A stretch of 64,000 nucleotides of DNA from Thalassobium sp. (GCA_002733205.1 NVUW01000002.1:558001-622000), one strand, 5' to 3'. Numbered from the stretch's first letter, positions 26,403-35,508 are shown. Program-made: numbers and translations. The notes: generated by a model from the letters alone, not told the origin.

Positions 26403-29210
26403 ATGATAAAGATCTGCAAGTATCTGCTGCTGAGTCTGTTGCTGCTTTCTGGCCAACGGGTATTGTCAGAAAACATAACGGAGTTACCCTCATTACCTCC
26501 GGCGCAGGTCTTGTTACTGCTGTCTTACGAGCCTTTGTTTCCGGCCGCTGACCGCATTGTTACCACCGTTCAGCGCGAGCTGAGCAATAACCCGCAACGG
26601 GACATCACGCTGCATGTGGAATTTATGGATTCCGATCTGCAGGCCACACCCGAATACCTCAAAGCTTACGCGCAATTACTGCAGGCCAAACAACAACAGG
26701 GTGAACGCTATGATCTGGTGATGGTTGCCGGCGATGGTGCGCTAAAGCTGGTTGTCGCGGAAGGACGCAAGGTTCTGGGTCAGGCACCGGTGGTGTTTGT
26801 CGGGGTTAACGACAGCGAACTGATCCGAAAACTGCAAGGCCAGGGTGGCTATACCGGCGTTTACGATGCGCTGCCGGTGTATGAATTTATGGCGCTGATG
26901 CGCTATCTCTACCCCGGGTTTCAGCAACTGCATGTGATCAACGACGGCTTGCCGCGCAGCGCATTGCGTATGCTGCAACTGCAGCAGGCGGCTGACAGTC
27001 TTAATCAGAAGCTGGTGGTGCATTCACTGGCGACACTCAGCTGGCAACAGTTGGCGGATGAATTATCAGCGTTGCGCGGTGAGCCACTGTTGCTGTTGTC
27101 GGCGTATATGGATGTGCATCAGCAGGTCAAAGCGTTACGTGAGTCAAATCAATTCATTAGTCATCATGCGGGGTCGCCGGTCTGGTCGTTATCATCGTCA
27201 GGCATTGGTGATGGATTATTCGGCGGAGTGGTCAGCGATCTGACCGACAGTGCTGAACAGGCTACCGATATGGCATTGCGGATTCTGGCCGGAGAAAGCC
27301 CTGACCGTATCGCCGTTAACTGGCATTCGGCTAATCTCACCCTGATTGATGCCAGGTTAGCGGCACAACAAGGCTTTGACCGCGCCAGCTTTCCGCCTAA
27401 AACCCAGTTCATTAATGATCAGCCAGGCTTCTGGCAAAATTACCGCAATCTGTTTTTGCTGCTGCTGTCGCTGACGATCTTTTTTACCTCTGTTGGTTTA
27501 TTTATCTGGTCGGAAATCCGTCGGCGTAAATTCAGTGACCAGCAGCTGGATGACCGTACCGAACTGATCAAAAATATTCTCGATTCCATTCCCGACATTA
27601 TTTTTTATAAAGATCGGCGCGGCACCTATGTTTTTTGTAATAAACAGTTCGTCAGCCTGATGGCAAAAGACCCGATTGGGCGTACCGATTTTGAAGTCTT
27701 TGATCAGGAAACCGCTGAATTTTTCCGCGCGAAAGACAAAGAAGCCGTGGCGCGGAAACATGTGAATATCAATGAAGAGTGGGTACACAGTGTTGATGGC
27801 GGCGTGATGTTGCTAGAAACTCAGAAAACCCCTATTTATGACAAGCGCGGGCGTTACATCGGCGTGTTTGGTTTAAGCCGCGATATTACCGAGCTGAAGA
27901 AAGCTCAGCAGAATCTTGAGCACATTGCTCACCACGATGTACTGACCGGACTACCGAACCGGTTGTCACTGAATAAAAAACTTGAATATGCACTGAATAT
28001 GGCCCGCCGTGGCGGTGAATTATTGGCCGTTATCTTTCTCGATCTCGATCGCTTTAAAGACATTAACGACACCATCGGCCACGATATCGGCGATCTGCTG
28101 TTAAAAGATGTCGCCCATCGTTTGCACAACAGTGTGCGCGATTCTGATATCTGTGCGCGCCTGGGCGGCGATGAGTTTGTCGTGGTGCTGAGCCGGATCG
28201 ACGGTGAAGAGCGTATCCAGGAAAAATGCGATCAACTGCTGCAGGTTATATCGCAGCCCTACAGTCTGCAGGGACATCTGCTCAGCGTTTTTGCCAGTGC
28301 CGGTATCAGTATTTATCCGCAGCACGGTAACAGCGTGGATGAACTTATCCGCAATGCCGATGCTGCGCTGCATAAGGCCAAAGAGTTGGGCCGCAATCGC
28401 AGTTTTCACTACGTACGTGAGCTGACCGACAGCATTCACTCGCGCATGTCACTGGAGCAGGATTTGCGCTCAGCGCTGGAAGCCCATAATTTTATGCTGT
28501 CTTATCAGCCGCAATTCCGGGTTGGTGAATCGGTGCCACGCCGGGTTGAGGCGCTGTTACGCTGGCCGCATCCGGTGCGTGGTATGATTTCACCGCATGA
28601 TTTTATTCCGCTGGCGGAAACCAGTGGCATGATTGTGGAGTTGGGATATTGGATATTACGCACCGCCTGTCAGCAGTTTTTATTCTGGCGGCAGCAAGGG
28701 TTAATGCTGGATAAAATTTCTGTAAACGTATCGCCTATTCAAATCAGCTCCAGTTTTGCCTCTACCGTTGCAGAGATCATTCAGCATCTCGACTTTGATC
28801 CGCGCTGGCTTGAACTGGAAGTCACTGAAAGCCTGATGATGTCAGGTACGACCGAAGTCTCGCAGCAGGTCTGCGAACTGCGCGCGATGGGAGTCGACTT
28901 TGCCATTGATGATTTTGGCACCGGTTATTCATCATTAAGTAAAATAAAATCCATGCCGGTAACGGTTCTGAAAATTGATCAGTCGTTTGTCCGTGATATT
29001 AACGATGACGTTAATGACTATGAAATCGTTCGCGCGATTGTATTGATGGCTAAGAGCCTGGGCCTGACCGTGGTCGCGGAAGGTGTAGAAAATAAAGAAC
29101 AGGAAAGCACATTGCATCGCCTGGGCTGCGAATGGGTGCAGGGGTATTACTATGCGATGCCGATGGATGGCGAGGCTTTCTACCAGCGATACTTCGCAGA
29201 GCTACAATAA
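26403..29210 (+). CDS. GGDEF-EAL protein with periplasmic ABC-substrate-binding-like sensor and PAS domain
   Basis: A 935-residue inner-membrane c-di-GMP enzyme. In order: signal/anchor (1-20), a periplasmic domain of the ABC-transporter substrate-binding type (about 35-330), one transmembrane helix (about 345-368), PAS (about 390-495, ending FGLSRDITELKK), GGDEF and EAL. GGDEF is intact at 588-592 and an inhibitory-site RxxD (RDSD) sits five residues before it. EAL at 716-718 is also intact, with the DDFGTGYSSL loop downstream. Both synthesis and hydrolysis are therefore possible; which dominates is unknown. A near-consensus AGGAGGTG ribosome site precedes the ATG. It follows parE by 62 bases. 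Confidence 0.9.
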   Translation: MIKICKYLLLSLLLLSGQRVLSENITELPSLPPAQVLLLLSYEPLFPAADRIVTTVQRELSNNPQRDITLHVEFMDSDLQATPEYLKAYAQLLQAKQQQGERYDLVMVAGDGALKLVVAEGRKVLGQAPVVFVGVNDSELIRKLQGQGGYTGVYDALPVYEFMALMRYLYPGFQQLHVINDGLPRSALRMLQLQQAADSLNQKLVVHSLATLSWQQLADELSALRGEPLLLLSAYMDVHQQVKALRESNQFISHHAGSPVWSLSSSGIGDGLFGGVVSDLTDSAEQATDMALRILAGESPDRIAVNWHSANLTLIDARLAAQQGFDRASFPPKTQFINDQPGFWQNYRNLFLLLLSLTIFFTSVGLFIWSEIRRRKFSDQQLDDRTELIKNILDSIPDIIFYKDRRGTYVFCNKQFVSLMAKDPIGRTDFEVFDQETAEFFRAKDKEAVARKHVNINEEWVHSVDGGVMLLETQKTPIYDKRGRYIGVFGLSRDITELKKAQQNLEHIAHHDVLTGLPNRLSLNKKLEYALNMARRGGELLAVIFLDLDRFKDINDTIGHDIGDLLLKDVAHRLHNSVRDSDICARLGGDEFVVVLSRIDGEERIQEKCDQLLQVISQPYSLQGHLLSVFASAGISIYPQHGNSVDELIRNADAALHKAKELGRNRSFHYVRELTDSIHSRMSLEQDLRSALEAHNFMLSYQPQFRVGESVPRRVEALLRWPHPVRGMISPHDFIPLAETSGMIVELGYWILRTACQQFLFWRQQGLMLDKISVNVSPIQISSSFASTVAEIIQHLDFDPRWLELEVTESLMMSGTTEVSQQVCELRAMGVDFAIDDFGTGYSSLSKIKSMPVTVLKIDQSFVRDINDDVNDYEIVRAIVLMAKSLGLTVVAEGVENKEQESTLHRLGCEWVQGYYYAMPMDGEAFYQRYFAELQ

Positions 29211-29251
29211 CTGCGCCAATAAACAGCAGTTTTTCCCCTGAATTTTTTTTT

Positions 29252-29280
29252 TCGTCACATCGGCTATTTCTCTTTATAAT
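29252..29280 (+). promoter_or_regulatory. Promoter of the three-lipoprotein cluster
   Basis: A perfect TATAAT at 29275-29280 lies 17 bases after TCGTCA (four of six to TTGACA), 43 bases before the first lipoprotein ATG and after the stop of the GGDEF-EAL gene. Confidence 0.55.
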
Positions 29281-29323
29281 CCGCGCCGGCAATAGTTCAT
29301 TGCCTTTTACTTTAGGAGCAAAT

Positions 29324-29734
29324 ATGCGTTGGACAGCACTACTGGTGCTTGCCCTGACGGCTGGCTGCGCGCGTCTGGATCATGTTCAGATCGGCAGTAT
29401 TGATCAGTCTCAGGGTGAATTAGTACCCGTTTCCGTACGGTTGAGTGAAACCGGTTTTGATGCAACAGCTGCTGCCGAAATTGGTCGCATTGCCAGCAGA
29501 GGGAAAACCGCTGAAAACTTTAAGCAACTGCGCGATATTCTGGCGCTGATTAATATGGGCCCACGTACCGGTAACCCGGTATTTGACGATGCCTATGCGC
29601 AGCGACTGCAGGAATATCTGCTGGTGGAATGCCCGAGTGGCCGCCTGACCGGTATCCGCGCCATTCGTGAAGCAAAAACAGCAGGCCCGGTGTCGGGTGA
29701 AATCGTAGGTGTTGATGCTTATTGCATCCGCTGA
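29324..29734 (+). CDS. Lipoprotein 1 of a tandem set of three
   Basis: A 136-residue predicted lipoprotein. The signal peptide ends in the lipobox LTAGC, so Cys15 should be lipidated. No known family is recognised. The C-terminal half contains FDDAYAQRLQEYLLVECPSG followed by a second Cys five residues from... near the C-terminus (DAYCIR), a layout repeated in the next two genes. It differs in having about 35 extra residues before this module. The start at 29324 follows TTTAGGAG; an in-frame extension upstream overlaps the previous gene and lacks a signal sequence. Membrane destination is not assigned. First gene of the promoter at 29252. Confidence 0.7.
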   Translation: MRWTALLVLALTAGCARLDHVQIGSIDQSQGELVPVSVRLSETGFDATAAAEIGRIASRGKTAENFKQLRDILALINMGPRTGNPVFDDAYAQRLQEYLLVECPSGRLTGIRAIREAKTAGPVSGEIVGVDAYCIR

Positions 29735-29754
29735 GAAATAAGGAAATAAAGAAT

Positions 29755-30060
29755 ATGTTTAAACGTTTTATCACCCTGGCGGTATTGATGACAGCCCTGA
29801 CTGGTTGCGTCAGCCTCAACTCTGTTTCCCTGACCCAGGTACCGGCCGAGCGCAGCAATGAAATCAGCGCGACATCAAGTAGCTGGACTTTTCTTGGCAT
29901 TGCGTTCAGCAATGACTTTGTTGACGAAGCGGTTCTGGATCTGAAAAGCCAGTGTGCCGGCGGTAAAGTAGAAGGCATTCTGACCAAGTTTCAGCACACA
30001 GTATTTATCCCGGTTGTAATCCGCGAAGTGGTTGCCACTGGCTACTGCCACAAGGGGTAA
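29755..30060 (+). CDS. Lipoprotein 2 of a tandem set of three
   Basis: A 101-residue predicted lipoprotein with the lipobox LTGC (TALTGC). Its core FSNDFVDEAVLDLKSQC...GGKVEGI and final GYCHKG align by eye with lipoprotein 3 (FDTDYVDQAKQQLMAQC...LSAV, GLCSEG) and more weakly with lipoprotein 1. The two non-lipid Cys residues could form a disulfide in the periplasm. The start at 29755 follows an AAGGAAAT ribosome site 20 bases after the previous stop. The function is unknown; it may belong to the broad class of small TRL-like lipoproteins, which I cannot confirm. Confidence 0.7.
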   Translation: MFKRFITLAVLMTALTGCVSLNSVSLTQVPAERSNEISATSSSWTFLGIAFSNDFVDEAVLDLKSQCAGGKVEGILTKFQHTVFIPVVIREVVATGYCHKG

Positions 30061-30066
30061 GCAGGA

Positions 30067-30375
30067 ATGAAAATCCGTATATTACTGCCACTGATGTTGC
30101 TGACCGGATGTACCCATTCGGTTCATATGCAGCACGTCAGCGACTTTGATGATGTACCTGCTGCAGAAAAGCGCAGCGTGGTAACGGCTGAAACTGAACA
30201 GAGCGTTGTGCTGGGTTTTGTCTTTGATACCGACTACGTCGATCAGGCAAAACAGCAGTTGATGGCTCAGTGTAATGGCCGCCTGAGCGCGGTAACCACT
30301 CAGTATTCAACCAGCCACGGTTTTCTGCACTGGACCAATAAAATCCGCATGCAGGGATTGTGCAGCGAAGGCTGA
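30067..30375 (+). CDS. Lipoprotein 3 of a tandem set of three
   Basis: A 102-residue predicted lipoprotein with lipobox LLTGC. It shares the acidic-aromatic helix plus CxxG and terminal Cys of lipoprotein 2, so the two look like a tandem duplication that has diverged. It begins 6 bases after lipoprotein 2 stops, with GCAGGA before the ATG, indicating one transcript. A large nested hairpin at 30406-30453 lies about 30 bases beyond its stop and may end that transcript. The function is unknown. Confidence 0.7.
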   Translation: MKIRILLPLMLLTGCTHSVHMQHVSDFDDVPAAEKRSVVTAETEQSVVLGFVFDTDYVDQAKQQLMAQCNGRLSAVTTQYSTSHGFLHWTNKIRMQGLCSEG

Positions 30376-30405
30376 TGCAATAAGAAAATACCGGCAAATG
30401 CCCAC

Positions 30406-30453
30406 TGCTGCCCCACAGTTTGGAGTGACATCATGTCACTCCAAACGGCAGCA
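30406..30453 (+). terminator. Large nested hairpin after the lipoprotein cluster
   Basis: An inner perfect 13-bp arm (TTTGGAGTGACAT) with a one-base centre is enclosed by an outer 7-bp stem TGCTGCC/GGCAGCA. There is no immediate T-run, though TGTTTTTC follows about 13 bases later, so it may be a terminator or an operator. Confidence 0.45.
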
Positions 30454-30769
30454 TTGATCGACTCCTGTTTTTCAACTTGAAACGCCTTTCCGGGGCTCCG
30501 CCCCTGGCCCCCTGTAAGGAGAGGTATCTCCTTACGATCCTCTCTTTTCGGCGCGTCCGGCTTCATCCAGCCAACAGCAATGATTATGCGGCACGCAAAA
30601 CAATTCGCCCCGAAACGACACTGTAAAACACCAATAATTTGTATCGTTCCGGGGCAGGGTTTTGCTCTGAAGGCCGCAGAATCATTTGGTTGTCTGGCGC
30701 CGCACGATCGCCGGTTTTAGTCATCCGCTCAGCCGTATTTCAACGGAAACCATGCTTGAGACATGATGT

Positions 30770-31020
30770 TTAAAAAATGCGCTGGATCTGAAACGCGGCA
30801 GTGCGGTGATGATTTTCTGCGCCTCTGGGGCCGCCGCAGAAACCGCTGATATGTCTGGTCTGTCCGCAGGGATGCGGACAAGTGGCTCCGGCCATGGATG
30901 GCCGATGAGGCACGCGGCCAATAAATATCAAGGTTTCAAGGAATACGGCCCAGAAAGCGCGAAGCTGGGGTCGGCCCGCCGGCAAGGGGATGAGTTCCCC
31001 TGCGAGGCAACCGGCCTAGA
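30770..31020. repeat. Candidate structured non-coding or repeat element
   Basis: A run of short GC-rich stems separated by A-rich linkers: GTCCGC/GCGGAC with loop AGGGAT, GGCC/GGCC with loop ATGGAT, and GGGGA...TCCCC near 30988. The repeated RNGGAT loops suggest a dispersed structured repeat. Similar stems are familiar from other gammaproteobacterial intergenic DNA, but I cannot assign a family. Confidence 0.35.
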
Positions 31021-31125
31021 TGTTAAAGAATGCTGCTTTTTTTAGCTACGGTGCTGATTAAAAACCATGGGACAGCAGAGGCCAGCGCCGGGATTTTTAT
31101 TACTTTCTCGCGTAATTATTCTGCG

Positions 31126-31986
31126 TTATTTCTTACCCGGCAACGGCGTATATTCACGTTCGTCACCAGGTACTTTAGCAAAACGCTGCGCCTGCCAGTC
31201 GGCTTCAGCCTGTGCGATGCGCTCACGACTGTAAGCAACAAAATTCCAGCGGATATAAGGCACCTGTTCGTAGCGTTCGCCACCAAGCAGCACAAAACGG
31301 CTATGGCTTTCTGGCTGAATGATTTCATCACCATCAAGCAGAATAAAATCACCGGCATTAAAGCTCTGGCCGCTGATATTGAGCGAGCCGCTCTGAATAT
31401 AAACCGCGCTCTCATATTGCGGATGCGGCAGTTCAATCTGCTCACCGGCGGCGCTGATAATATCGATAAAAAACATCGGCGAGTGAGTGCGCACCGGCGA
31501 GGTCATACCATACGCTTCCCCGGCGACCAGGCGCATGATGGTTTTTTCCAGATAATAATGCGGCAGCTGTTCTTTTTTCACATGCTGGAATGACGGCTCG
31601 ATTTCGGCTTTTTCGGGTGGCAGCGCCAGCCAGAATTGCAGGCCGTTCAGTTCGTATTCGCGCGAGCGCACTTCCAGGGTTTCGCGTTCAGAATGCACAA
31701 TGCCGCGACCGGCGGTCATCCAGTTTACTTCGCCGGGAAAGATTTCCTGCACATTACCCAGACTGTCGCGGTGCAGCATGCTGCCGCTGAACAGGTAACT
31801 CAGTGTCGACAAGCCAATGTGTGGATGCGGGCGTACGTTGATGCCTTCGCCGGGTTGAAACAGCGCCGGTCCCATGTGATCAAGGAAGATAAAGGGGCCT
31901 ACCATCTTCTTCACGCTGCTGGGCAGAATACGGGTAACGCTGAAACCGTCCAGATCCTTCTTTTCGCCATTGATCAGATTGGCCAT
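31126..31986 (-). CDS. Pirin family protein
   Basis: A 286-residue bicupin. The N-terminal cupin carries the pirin metal-binding set: RPHPHIGLSTLSY near residue 54 (two His), IVHSERE near 98 (His and Glu), and FLDHMGPALFQPGEG before it. The C-terminal Pirin_C cupin follows from about 170. Bacterial pirins include quercetin 2,3-dioxygenases and regulators of pyruvate metabolism; the activity here is not determined. ATG 31986 is preferred over GTG 31989 because AGGAG lies 6 bases before it. The gene is divergent from parC. Confidence 0.88.
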   Translation of the reverse strand: MANLINGEKKDLDGFSVTRILPSSVKKMVGPFIFLDHMGPALFQPGEGINVRPHPHIGLSTLSYLFSGSMLHRDSLGNVQEIFPGEVNWMTAGRGIVHSERETLEVRSREYELNGLQFWLALPPEKAEIEPSFQHVKKEQLPHYYLEKTIMRLVAGEAYGMTSPVRTHSPMFFIDIISAAGEQIELPHPQYESAVYIQSGSLNISGQSFNAGDFILLDGDEIIQPESHSRFVLLGGERYEQVPYIRWNFVAYSRERIAQAEADWQAQRFAKVPGDEREYTPLPGKK

Positions 31987-32112
31987 CACTTGCTCCTCAG
32001 TATCTGTTCACATCGTTGATTGTCGGAGGTTAGTATATTTCTGTTATCTGGAATGAAAATGGTAAAAATATGTCGATATCGTTCTAATTTTTAGAATATT
32101 TTGACCAGAGCC

Positions 32113-32158
32113 GCCGCACCGATTGTTCTCTGTCGCCGTGTCAGTCACAATCGGCGGC
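32113..32158 (+). promoter_or_regulatory. Leader hairpin upstream of parC
   Basis: CCGATTGT/ACAATCGG, extended by GCCG/CGGC with a two-base bulge, forms a strong stem-loop 35 bases before the parC ATG. It could affect mRNA stability or bind a protein; no anti-terminator partner or T-run is visible. Confidence 0.35.
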
Positions 32159-32192
32159 ATTCATCCCATCAGAACTCAGCCCTGCAGGACTT

Positions 32193-34454
32193 ATGACGGA
32201 TCAGATCAGTTACACCGATGATGGTGTCGAGCGCCAGTCGCTGAAGCAATACACCGAGAACGCTTACCTCAACTACTCCATGTACGTCATCCTCGACCGT
32301 GCGCTGCCGCACGTTGGTGATGGCCTCAAGCCGGTGCAGCGCCGCATCGTCTACGCCATGAGCGAGCTGGGGTTAAAGCATACCGCTAAGTATAAGAAGT
32401 CGGCCCGTACCGTCGGTGACGTGTTGGGTAAATACCATCCGCACGGCGACAGCGCCTGTTACGAAGCCATGGTGCTGATGGCGCAGCCGTTCTCTTACCG
32501 CTACCCGCTGGTCGATGGTCAGGGTAACTGGGGTGCGCCGGATGATCCGAAATCCTTCGCCGCCATGCGTTATACCGAAGCCAAACTGGCGCCGTACGCC
32601 GAAGTGCTACTCAGCGAGCTGGGTCAGGGCACGGTAGAGTGGCAGCCGAACTTTGACGGCACCATGGACGAGCCCTGCACTTTGCCTGCGCGTCTGCCGA
32701 ATATTCTGCTTAATGGCACCACCGGTATTGCCGTGGGTATGGCAACGGATATTCCGCCGCACAATATCCGCGAAGTCGCCAGCGCCTGTATTCATCTGCT
32801 GGATGATCCTGAGGCCAGCATCGAAGCCCTGTGCGAGCACGTAACCGCGCCCGATTTCCCGACTGAGGCAGAAATCATCACGCCGCGCGACGACCTGCGC
32901 AAAATCTACCGTGATGGCCGTGGCAGTGTAAAAATGCGCGCGGTCTATACCGTTGAAGATGGCGATATCGTCATTACCGCACTGCCGCATCAGGTGTCCG
33001 GTGCCAAAATTCTGGAGCAGATTGCCGCTCAGATGCAGGCGAAAAAACTGCCGCTGGTCACCGACCTGCGCGATGAATCCAACCACGAAAACCCCACCCG
33101 TCTGGTCATCGTGCCGAAATCGAACCGGGTGGACACCGATGCGGTGATGGCACATTTGTTTGCCACCACCGATCTGGAAAAGAACTTCCGCGTCAATATG
33201 AACGTGATTGGTCTGGATGGTCGTCCACAGGTGAAAAACCTGAAGATGATGCTGAGCGAATGGCTCACGTACCGCACCGAAACCGTTCGTCGTCGTTTGC
33301 AGTTCCGCCTCGATAAAGTACTGGCGCGTCTGCATATCCTCGAAGGTTTATTGGTCGCCTTCCTCAATATCGATGAAGTGATCGAAATTATCCGTCGTGA
33401 AGAAGAACCGAAAGCGGTGCTGATGCAGCGCTTTGGCATTTCCGATATTCAGGCTGAAGCCATCCTCGAATTAAAACTGCGTCATTTAGCCAAACTGGAA
33501 GAAATGAAGATTCGCGGTGAACAGGATGAGCTGGAAAAAGAACGCGATTATCTGGAAAAAACCCTCGGCTCCGAACGCCGCCTGAAAACCCTGATCAAAA
33601 AAGAAATCAGTGCCGATGCTGAACAATACGGCGACGAACGCCGCTCGCCGGTGGTAGTGCGTGGTGAAGCCCGCGCCTTCAGTGAAACCGAGCTGGTATC
33701 GGCCGAAGCTGTGACCATTGTGCTGTCACAGAAAGGCTGGGTGCGTGCCGCCAAAGGACACGATGTCGATGCTGAAAACCTGAGCTATAAAGCCGGTGAC
33801 AGCTTCCTGCTCAGTGCCAAAGGTAAGTCGAATCAGAATGCGATTTTCCTCGATAGCAGCGGCCGTTCTTACAGCCTGCAGGCGCATACCCTGCCATCGG
33901 CGCGGGGGCAGGGTGAGCCTCTGACCGGTAAGCTCAATCCGCCGGCGGGCAGCAGCTTTATCTGCACCCTGATGGGCAAAGATGAGGAGCAATATCTGCT
34001 CAGCACCGATGCCGGTTATGGTTTTGTCGGCACCATCGGCGATATGCAAAGCAAAAACAAAGCCGGTAAAAACCTGATTACTGTGCCGGATAATGCCCGC
34101 ATTCTGGCCCCGGCGAAGATCAGCGATCCGGAGAAATCCTGGATTGCCGCCGTCAGCAACGAAGGCCGCATGCTGGTGTTCCCGGCCGCCGACCTGCCAC
34201 AAATGGCGCGCGGTAAGGGTAATAAGATGATCAGCATCAACAGCGCCAAAGCCGCGGCACGCGAAGAGCTGATGGTCGGTGCGGTGGCGTTCAGTCAGGA
34301 AGACACGCTGCTGGTGTACGCCGGTAAGCGTCATCTGAAACTGAAGTTTGCTGATCTGGAACACTATCTGGGTGAGCGTGGCCGCCGTGGTAATAAGCTG
34401 CCGCGTGGCTTCCAGAATGTCGATCTGATGGAAGTGGTCAGCAAAGACGCCTGA
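32193..34454 (+). CDS. parC: DNA topoisomerase IV subunit A
   Basis: A 753-residue DNA-cleaving subunit. The catalytic Tyr is Y127 in [10 protein letters not shown]. The helix-turn-helix region [11 protein letters not shown] at 81-91 keeps Ser87 and Glu91, equivalent to E. coli Ser80 and Glu84, so the usual quinolone-resistance positions are unmodified. The C-terminal region (about 490-753) supplies the beta-pinwheel blades. ParC length and the [11 protein letters not shown] start distinguish it from GyrA. It lies about 6 kb from parE rather than next to it. It is followed by a good terminator. Confidence 0.95.
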   Translation: MTDQISYTDDGVERQSLKQYTENAYLNYSMYVILDRALPHVGDGLKPVQRRIVYAMSELGLKHTAKYKKSARTVGDVLGKYHPHGDSACYEAMVLMAQPFSYRYPLVDGQGNWGAPDDPKSFAAMRYTEAKLAPYAEVLLSELGQGTVEWQPNFDGTMDEPCTLPARLPNILLNGTTGIAVGMATDIPPHNIREVASACIHLLDDPEASIEALCEHVTAPDFPTEAEIITPRDDLRKIYRDGRGSVKMRAVYTVEDGDIVITALPHQVSGAKILEQIAAQMQAKKLPLVTDLRDESNHENPTRLVIVPKSNRVDTDAVMAHLFATTDLEKNFRVNMNVIGLDGRPQVKNLKMMLSEWLTYRTETVRRRLQFRLDKVLARLHILEGLLVAFLNIDEVIEIIRREEEPKAVLMQRFGISDIQAEAILELKLRHLAKLEEMKIRGEQDELEKERDYLEKTLGSERRLKTLIKKEISADAEQYGDERRSPVVVRGEARAFSETELVSAEAVTIVLSQKGWVRAAKGHDVDAENLSYKAGDSFLLSAKGKSNQNAIFLDSSGRSYSLQAHTLPSARGQGEPLTGKLNPPAGSSFICTLMGKDEEQYLLSTDAGYGFVGTIGDMQSKNKAGKNLITVPDNARILAPAKISDPEKSWIAAVSNEGRMLVFPAADLPQMARGKGNKMISINSAKAAAREELMVGAVAFSQEDTLLVYAGKRHLKLKFADLEHYLGERGRRGNKLPRGFQNVDLMEVVSKDA

Positions 34455-34464
34455 TGCTCAGCAC

Positions 34465-34509
34465 ACACCGGTCAGCAGAGTCGCTCTCTGGCCGGTGTTG
34501 TTTTCTTTC
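34465..34509 (+). terminator. Rho-independent terminator of parC
   Basis: ACACCGG...CCGGTGT, with an inner CAG/CTG and AGAG/CTCT stem, is followed by the T-rich TGTTTTCTTT starting just after the stem, about 45 bases past the parC stop. Confidence 0.8.
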
Positions 34510-34567
34510 CTGCCCTTGCCAAACCTGCCTCTGCCCCTGTCAAAGCCGCCGGCGTTGATTCTGCGGT

Positions 34568-34596
34568 CTGACTCCGGCACATCATTCCGTTATAAT
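34568..34596 (+). promoter_or_regulatory. Sigma70-type promoter of speE
   Basis: CTGACT at 34568-34573, a 17-base spacer and a perfect TATAAT at 34591-34596 lie 37 bases before the speE ATG. The -35 hexamer and the spacing are identical to those of the parE promoter. Confidence 0.65.
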
Positions 34597-34633
34597 CCCG
34601 CCCGAACTTAAGCTCTGCATTACAGGAATCCCC

Positions 34634-35488
34634 ATGTCTGCAAAAAACGTTGTTTCTGAAAGTCTGTACGACGGCTATGCCCAGTCCTTCACCGTCAGCG
34701 AAGTGTTATTTGAGGTGAAAACCGAGCACCAGCATCTGCAGATTATTGATACGCCGTTTATGGGCCGGGTGATGCTGCTCGATGGCGTGGTGCAGACCAC
34801 TGAGCGTGACGAATTTATCTATCACGAAATGATGGTACACGTACCGCTGTTTGCTCATCCGGCACCCAAGCGTGTGCTGATTATCGGCGGCGGTGACGGC
34901 GGTATTCTGCGTGAAGTGCTGCGTCATAAAAATGTTGAACACGTGACTCAGGTTGAGATCGACGGCAGCGTGATCGATATGTGCAAAGAGTATTTCCCTA
35001 AGCACTCCAATGGTGCCTTCGATGATCCGCGCGCCAATATCGTCATTGCAGACGGCAAAGAATTCGTCGCGCAGTGTCAGGACACCTTTGATGTGATTAT
35101 CTCCGACTCCACCGACCCTATTGGTCCGGGCGAAGTGCTGTTCACCTCCGATTTCTACAAAGACGAAAAAACCTGCCTGAACGCCGGCGGCATTATGGTG
35201 GCGCAGAACGGTGTTCCCTTTATGCAGGGTCAGGAAGTCACCAATACTTTCCAGCGTCTGAGCAAGCTGTACAGCGATGCCAGCTTCTACGTGGCCCCGG
35301 TACCCACCTACATTGGTGGCCTGATGTCTCTGGCCTGGGCGACCGACAATGCAGAGCTGCGCAAGCAGAGCGTTGAGCAGATTGCTGAGCGCGTTGCCGC
35401 CGCCGGTTTTGAAACCCGTTTTTATAACGCCGAAGTTCACGTTGCCGCTTTTGCGCTGCCGAACTATGTACGCGCTCTGATGAAATAA
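34634..35488 (+). CDS. speE: Spermidine synthase (polyamine aminopropyltransferase)
   Basis: A 284-residue enzyme transferring the aminopropyl group of decarboxylated SAM to putrescine. It has the N-terminal beta domain (YAQSFTVSEVLFE), IIGGGDGGILREVLRH near residue 82 for the nucleotide, and DVIISDSTDPIGPGEVLF near 153, whose Asp is the catalytic base position, plus the gatekeeping-loop residues that follow. All hallmark motifs are intact, in contrast to the divergent homologue at 6098-6865. It is monocistronic, with its own promoter and a terminator-like hairpin downstream. No speD is seen in the window, so the source of decarboxylated SAM is elsewhere. Confidence 0.93.
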   Translation: MSAKNVVSESLYDGYAQSFTVSEVLFEVKTEHQHLQIIDTPFMGRVMLLDGVVQTTERDEFIYHEMMVHVPLFAHPAPKRVLIIGGGDGGILREVLRHKNVEHVTQVEIDGSVIDMCKEYFPKHSNGAFDDPRANIVIADGKEFVAQCQDTFDVIISDSTDPIGPGEVLFTSDFYKDEKTCLNAGGIMVAQNGVPFMQGQEVTNTFQRLSKLYSDASFYVAPVPTYIGGLMSLAWATDNAELRKQSVEQIAERVAAAGFETRFYNAEVHVAAFALPNYVRALMK

Positions 35489-35508
35489 GCGCCGGTTTAT
35501 ATCGGCTT

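Larger units (their letters stand above)
30376..31125. other. 750-bp intergenic region rich in hairpins, no gene recognised
   Basis: Short open frames occur on both strands, but none has a signal peptide, a ribosome site or recognisable composition. The left part holds a nested hairpin (30406-30453), a GGGGC-TCC-GCCCC hairpin near 30493 and GTAAGGAG/CTCCTTAC near 30516. The right part (about 30770-31020) contains a series of short stems. See the findings. Confidence 0.6.

Noticed and set aside
30806..31045. 79-residue frame in the 30.4-31.1 kb intergenic region
   Set aside because: No ribosome site, no signal and no recognisable family; it overlaps hairpins that explain the sequence better.
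32607..33335. 242-residue minus-strand frame inside parC
   Set aside because: Antisense to a conserved topoisomerase region; His/Gln-rich composition typical of shadow frames.
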